This document shows, piece after piece, positions 61,522 to 64,000 of a DNA stretch of 64,000 nucleotides. This stretch comes from Methylobacterium terrae (GTDB lineage Bacteria > Pseudomonadota > Alphaproteobacteria > Rhizobiales > Beijerinckiaceae). Numbering within the stretch: the first letter of the stretch is position 1; the number at the start of each line of letters is the position of its first letter. The stretch covers positions 3,310,001 to 3,374,000 of the forward strand of contig NZ_CP029553.1 of assembly GCF_003173755.1 (NCBI RefSeq), in the 5' to 3' direction. The notes under the pieces are model-generated. The model saw only the letters and a list, made by a program, of their open reading frames with translations, did no database searches and was not told where the DNA came from. Both the position numbers and the translations under genes were made by a program.

Positions 61522-63104
61522 ACGGCGGCGGCGGATCTACCACTCAGACGAAGACTGAGAACACATCCCAGGTCAAAAACCCCTGGGAACCCACCTTTCC
61601 GATGCTCGGCCAGATCCTGACCGACGCCCAGAACCTCTACAGCGGCGGCTCCGGCCGGGATGTGTACCAGGGCCCGCGCACTGCCGGGCTCGGCAGCACC
61701 ACGCAATCGGGCCTCGACTACCTCAGCCAGAACGCCACGACGGGGCAGGCTGGTGTCCAGGCCGGCAACGGGCTCATCGGCGACCTGATGACCAACGGCG
61801 GCCAGACTGCCGGGACGCAGGCCGCGAGCAACGCCTATTCCGGCATTACGGGCGTGGACACGAGCCCGACGGCGGCGCTTGCGGCTCGCGCGGCCGATCC
61901 GAACGGCCTCGCGCAGACGGTCGGCAGCCGACTGGCTGGCGGGAACGTGGTCGGCACCGAGGGCGACTATCGCAACCTGATGGCCGCGAACGCTGGCCCG
62001 ACGCAGACCCAGACCAGCCTTCAGGACGTGGCGAACGGTAATTACCTCGCCGGCAATCCCTACCTGGACGACATCGTGAACCGCTCGAATGCGTCGGCGG
62101 CCTCACGCGTGGCGCAGCAGATGGCGGCTTCCGGCCGCTACGGCTCGGGCGCCATGGGTAACGCCGTGGCCGACGCCGTGTCGGCGAACGAGGGCAACCT
62201 TCGGTATCAGGACTACAACACCCAGGCCCAGCGCCAGGCGCAGGCTGCGTCCGCGATCGACAGCGCGAACAACGCCCGCGCCGGCCTCCAACAGGGGCTC
62301 ATCGGCGCCATCGGCTCCGGACAAGCTCAGAACGCCTCCTTTGCCGCTCAGGGTGCCAATCTTGGCATGGCTGGGGATGCTCAGGCTCTCTCGGCCGCGA
62401 ACCAGCTTGCCAGCCAGCAGGCGCAGAACGCCTCTATCGCCTCGAACCGCGCCGCGGGCCTTGCCGGCATCGCGACGGGCGATCGCGCAGCGGCTCTGTC
62501 CGGCATCTCGGCTATCCCGACCTTGCAGCAGGCGGCGCTCCAGCCCGGTCAGACGCTCGCCCAGGCCGGCGCGATCCAGGATGCCGCCCGGCAGGATCAG
62601 ATCAACGCTGATCGGGAGTATTTCGACGACACGAACAACGCGCGCTGGAAGCAACTCGGGCTCTATCAGTCGGTGATCCAACCGATTGCTGGATTGGGTG
62701 GGTTCGGCAGCGGAACGACCGTCTCGAAGACCGAAACCCCGCAGCCCGGAGTTTTACAGACGCTTCTTGGTGCCGGCCTCACAGGCGCGAGCATCCTCGG
62801 TAGGTCGGACAGCAACTCCTTGCTGGCGAAGGGCATCCCCATGGCGATGACTGCCCTTTCGGACGAGCGCGCAAAGGAGAACGTCGAGCCTGTCGGCAAG
62901 CTAAAAGATGGTCAGACCGTCTATGCCTACAACTATGCTGGTAGCCCTCAGACCTTGATTGGCCTCCTGGCGCAGGACGTGGCCGAGCACGAGCCCGATG
63001 CTGTCGTGCGGCGACCGGATGGGCTCTTGGCGGTCGATTATCACAAGGCGACGCGTCGCGCCGCGCAGGAGGAGCCGCGCCGCCGCGCGGGTGGCCGGCG
63101 ATGA
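61518..63104 (+). CDS. Phage virion protein with C-terminal S74-like chaperone domain
   Basis: A 528-residue protein from TTG 61518, with GGGAGG six bases upstream. Residues about 80-370 are a low-complexity, Ala/Gln/Asn-rich helical region (QNASFAAQGANLGMAGDAQALSAANQLASQQAQNASIASNRAAGLAGIA), as in internal or ejection proteins. The C-terminus has SDERAKENVEPVGKLKDGQTVYAYNYAGSPQTLIGLLAQDVAEHEPDAVVRR. It resembles the S74 intramolecular chaperone (SDxRxKxN, then GxIAQDVxxxxP), whose Ser-Lys pair performs self-cleavage. It probably builds or completes the phage particle. Confidence 0.8.
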   Translation: MNGGGGSTTQTKTENTSQVKNPWEPTFPMLGQILTDAQNLYSGGSGRDVYQGPRTAGLGSTTQSGLDYLSQNATTGQAGVQAGNGLIGDLMTNGGQTAGTQAASNAYSGITGVDTSPTAALAARAADPNGLAQTVGSRLAGGNVVGTEGDYRNLMAANAGPTQTQTSLQDVANGNYLAGNPYLDDIVNRSNASAASRVAQQMAASGRYGSGAMGNAVADAVSANEGNLRYQDYNTQAQRQAQAASAIDSANNARAGLQQGLIGAIGSGQAQNASFAAQGANLGMAGDAQALSAANQLASQQAQNASIASNRAAGLAGIATGDRAAALSGISAIPTLQQAALQPGQTLAQAGAIQDAARQDQINADREYFDDTNNARWKQLGLYQSVIQPIAGLGGFGSGTTVSKTETPQPGVLQTLLGAGLTGASILGRSDSNSLLAKGIPMAMTALSDERAKENVEPVGKLKDGQTVYAYNYAGSPQTLIGLLAQDVAEHEPDAVVRRPDGLLAVDYHKATRRAAQEEPRRRAGGRR

Positions 63105-63403
63105 TCGCGCAGCCCGAGTTTGCCGTGCCGCACGGCGACGTGATCGGCCCCAATCGCGACGTGCTGGCCGCAGAGCGAGAGGCGCACCGGCTGGCCGCCA
63201 TCGATCTCCTGCGGGGCCTGCAAGCGGCCTGCGATCTGTTCGCCGCGGCCCTCCCGCCTCCGACCGCGGACCGGGGCGGGCAGTCCTTGGAGGCACAAGC
63301 GGCGATGCTGGTTGCGATGGACGATTACAACCGGGCGGATGCTGCCGTGCGAACAGTTCTGACGAGCTACGGCGCCCTCCTCGACGTGCAGGGCGTGGCC
63401 TGA
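63101..63403 (+). CDS. Small phage helical protein
   Basis: A 100-residue protein overlapping the previous stop (ATGA). It is mostly helical (DVLAAEREAHRLAAIDLLRGLQAACDLFAAAL, then QAAMLVAMDDYNRADAAVRTVLTSYGALLD). No recognised domain. Its tight coupling to the S74-like gene suggests a virion assembly role. Confidence 0.65.
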   Translation: MIAQPEFAVPHGDVIGPNRDVLAAEREAHRLAAIDLLRGLQAACDLFAAALPPPTADRGGQSLEAQAAMLVAMDDYNRADAAVRTVLTSYGALLDVQGVA

Positions 63404-63448
63404 TGCTTAGCCTTTGCACCATGCAACTCATTCTTGGGAGGTAACCGC

Positions 63449-64000
63449 ATGGCCTTCGGTCTTGGCGGCCTATTCGGCGTTGATGATTACGGCCGACCGA
63501 TGCTCGGACAGCAGCCCGGCGGCAACCAGATGCCGGCCCCGTCGCCCTACGCCTTTGCGGGTGGGATGCCGGGGCTCGGCGGTCAGCCGACCGGCGGCCT
63601 GCCTCCGGGCATGGGTGGCCTGCGGGCGTTCGGCGCCTTGCCGATGCCGGAGCCTGAACCCCAAGCTCCCGGGGGCTCGCCCCTGAGTTTCGGACCGGGC
63701 TCTGCCGCCGGGGGGATGCCGCTGCCGTCGCAGGCGGCTCCTAACCGCGACGCATCGGTGCCCCGCATCCGCCCCTTCGGTGCCCTCCCGGCCCGGCCCG
63801 TGGATGACGACGCTGCGCCGGAGGGCGGCATGTCGAACCCGCCGCTCCCGCCGCCGCGGCCGACAGAGTTCGGCGGCACGGGCAGTTGGGATCCGCCAGC
63901 GGAAACCACACCCCAGGCTGTGGCTGTCCAGGGTGGTGCGCTTGGCGGCGAGGGGCCGAGCATGTTTGATAGGTTCCGGTCGGGGATCAGCCCCTATTCC
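63449..64000 (+). CDS. Pro/Gly-rich phage protein, right end cut by window
   Basis: An open frame of 184 codons running off the right edge. ATG 63449 follows GGGAGGT at ideal spacing. The visible part is a Pro/Gly-rich disordered region (MAFGLGGLFGVDDYGRPMLG, GMPGLGGQPTGGLPPGMGGLRAFGALP) that includes the repeated phrase FGALP. Such linkers lead into internal-virion or lytic domains in short-tailed phages; the functional domain lies beyond the window. Confidence 0.7.
   Translation, partial: MAFGLGGLFGVDDYGRPMLGQQPGGNQMPAPSPYAFAGGMPGLGGQPTGGLPPGMGGLRAFGALPMPEPEPQAPGGSPLSFGPGSAAGGMPLPSQAAPNRDASVPRIRPFGALPARPVDDDAAPEGGMSNPPLPPPRPTEFGGTGSWDPPAETTPQAVAVQGGALGGEGPSMFDRFRSGISPYS

Overview
High-GC alphaproteobacterial DNA. 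The gene repertoire (MucR/Ros-type regulator, phasin, mutM-ubiE-ubiB block, GTTC-N7-GTTC LexA box, nitrile-type amidase, many periplasmic-binding-protein ABC systems) and short GC-rich intergenic palindromes fit a Hyphomicrobiales bacterium, most likely Methylobacterium or a near relative. The genus is an inference from gene content and style, not from a search.

Bases 1-41620 look like ordinary chromosome. They hold a ureide/hydantoin-type catabolic operon (amidohydrolase, NodB-like deacetylase, polar amino-acid ABC transporter, N-carbamoyl-D-amino-acid hydrolase) facing a LysR gene; an AT-rich islet with a putative abortive-infection membrane protein (7032-7841); a TcuA-like flavoprotein, MmgE/PrpD protein and GntR regulator; a pentapeptide-repeat protein fused to a membrane segment; a sulfonate/nitrate-type ABC transporter facing an amidase; and YnfA and an SDR. 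A complete branched-chain-type ABC operon ending in a second SDR follows, then phasin, mutM, ubiE and ubiB. Next come an orphan binding protein and a phosphonate C-P lyase cluster (phnF, divergent phnGHIJ, a GNAT gene, phnKLMN). A CYTH-CHAD protein and an RlmB-type methyltransferase end the block.

A tRNA-Glu(UUC) gene at 41744-41819 starts an accessory stretch to about 47230. It carries a nonsense-disrupted gene, a 27-bp perfect hairpin, an IS1595-type transposase remnant, a small HTH protein and a primase-helicase replication protein. No integrase and no second att copy are visible.

Bases 47559-53499 form a cyanate module: a PAS-containing sigma-54 activator faces a nitrate/cyanate-type ABC transporter and cyanase (cynS). 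The gap between them holds a consensus-perfect -24/-12 sigma-54 promoter and three 12-bp palindromes that look like activator sites. Next is an SOS-controlled umuDC pair whose UmuD has cysteine where the catalytic serine should be.

From about 55.9 kb onward the sequence is mixed and phage-like: a MucR homologue lacking zinc cysteines, an HExxH protein, small phage-associated proteins and a DUF938 methyltransferase. An 850-base non-coding stretch carries nine CAAAGT-type 11-mers, followed by a run of virion genes including an S74-like chaperone-tailed protein. The last gene runs off the right edge.
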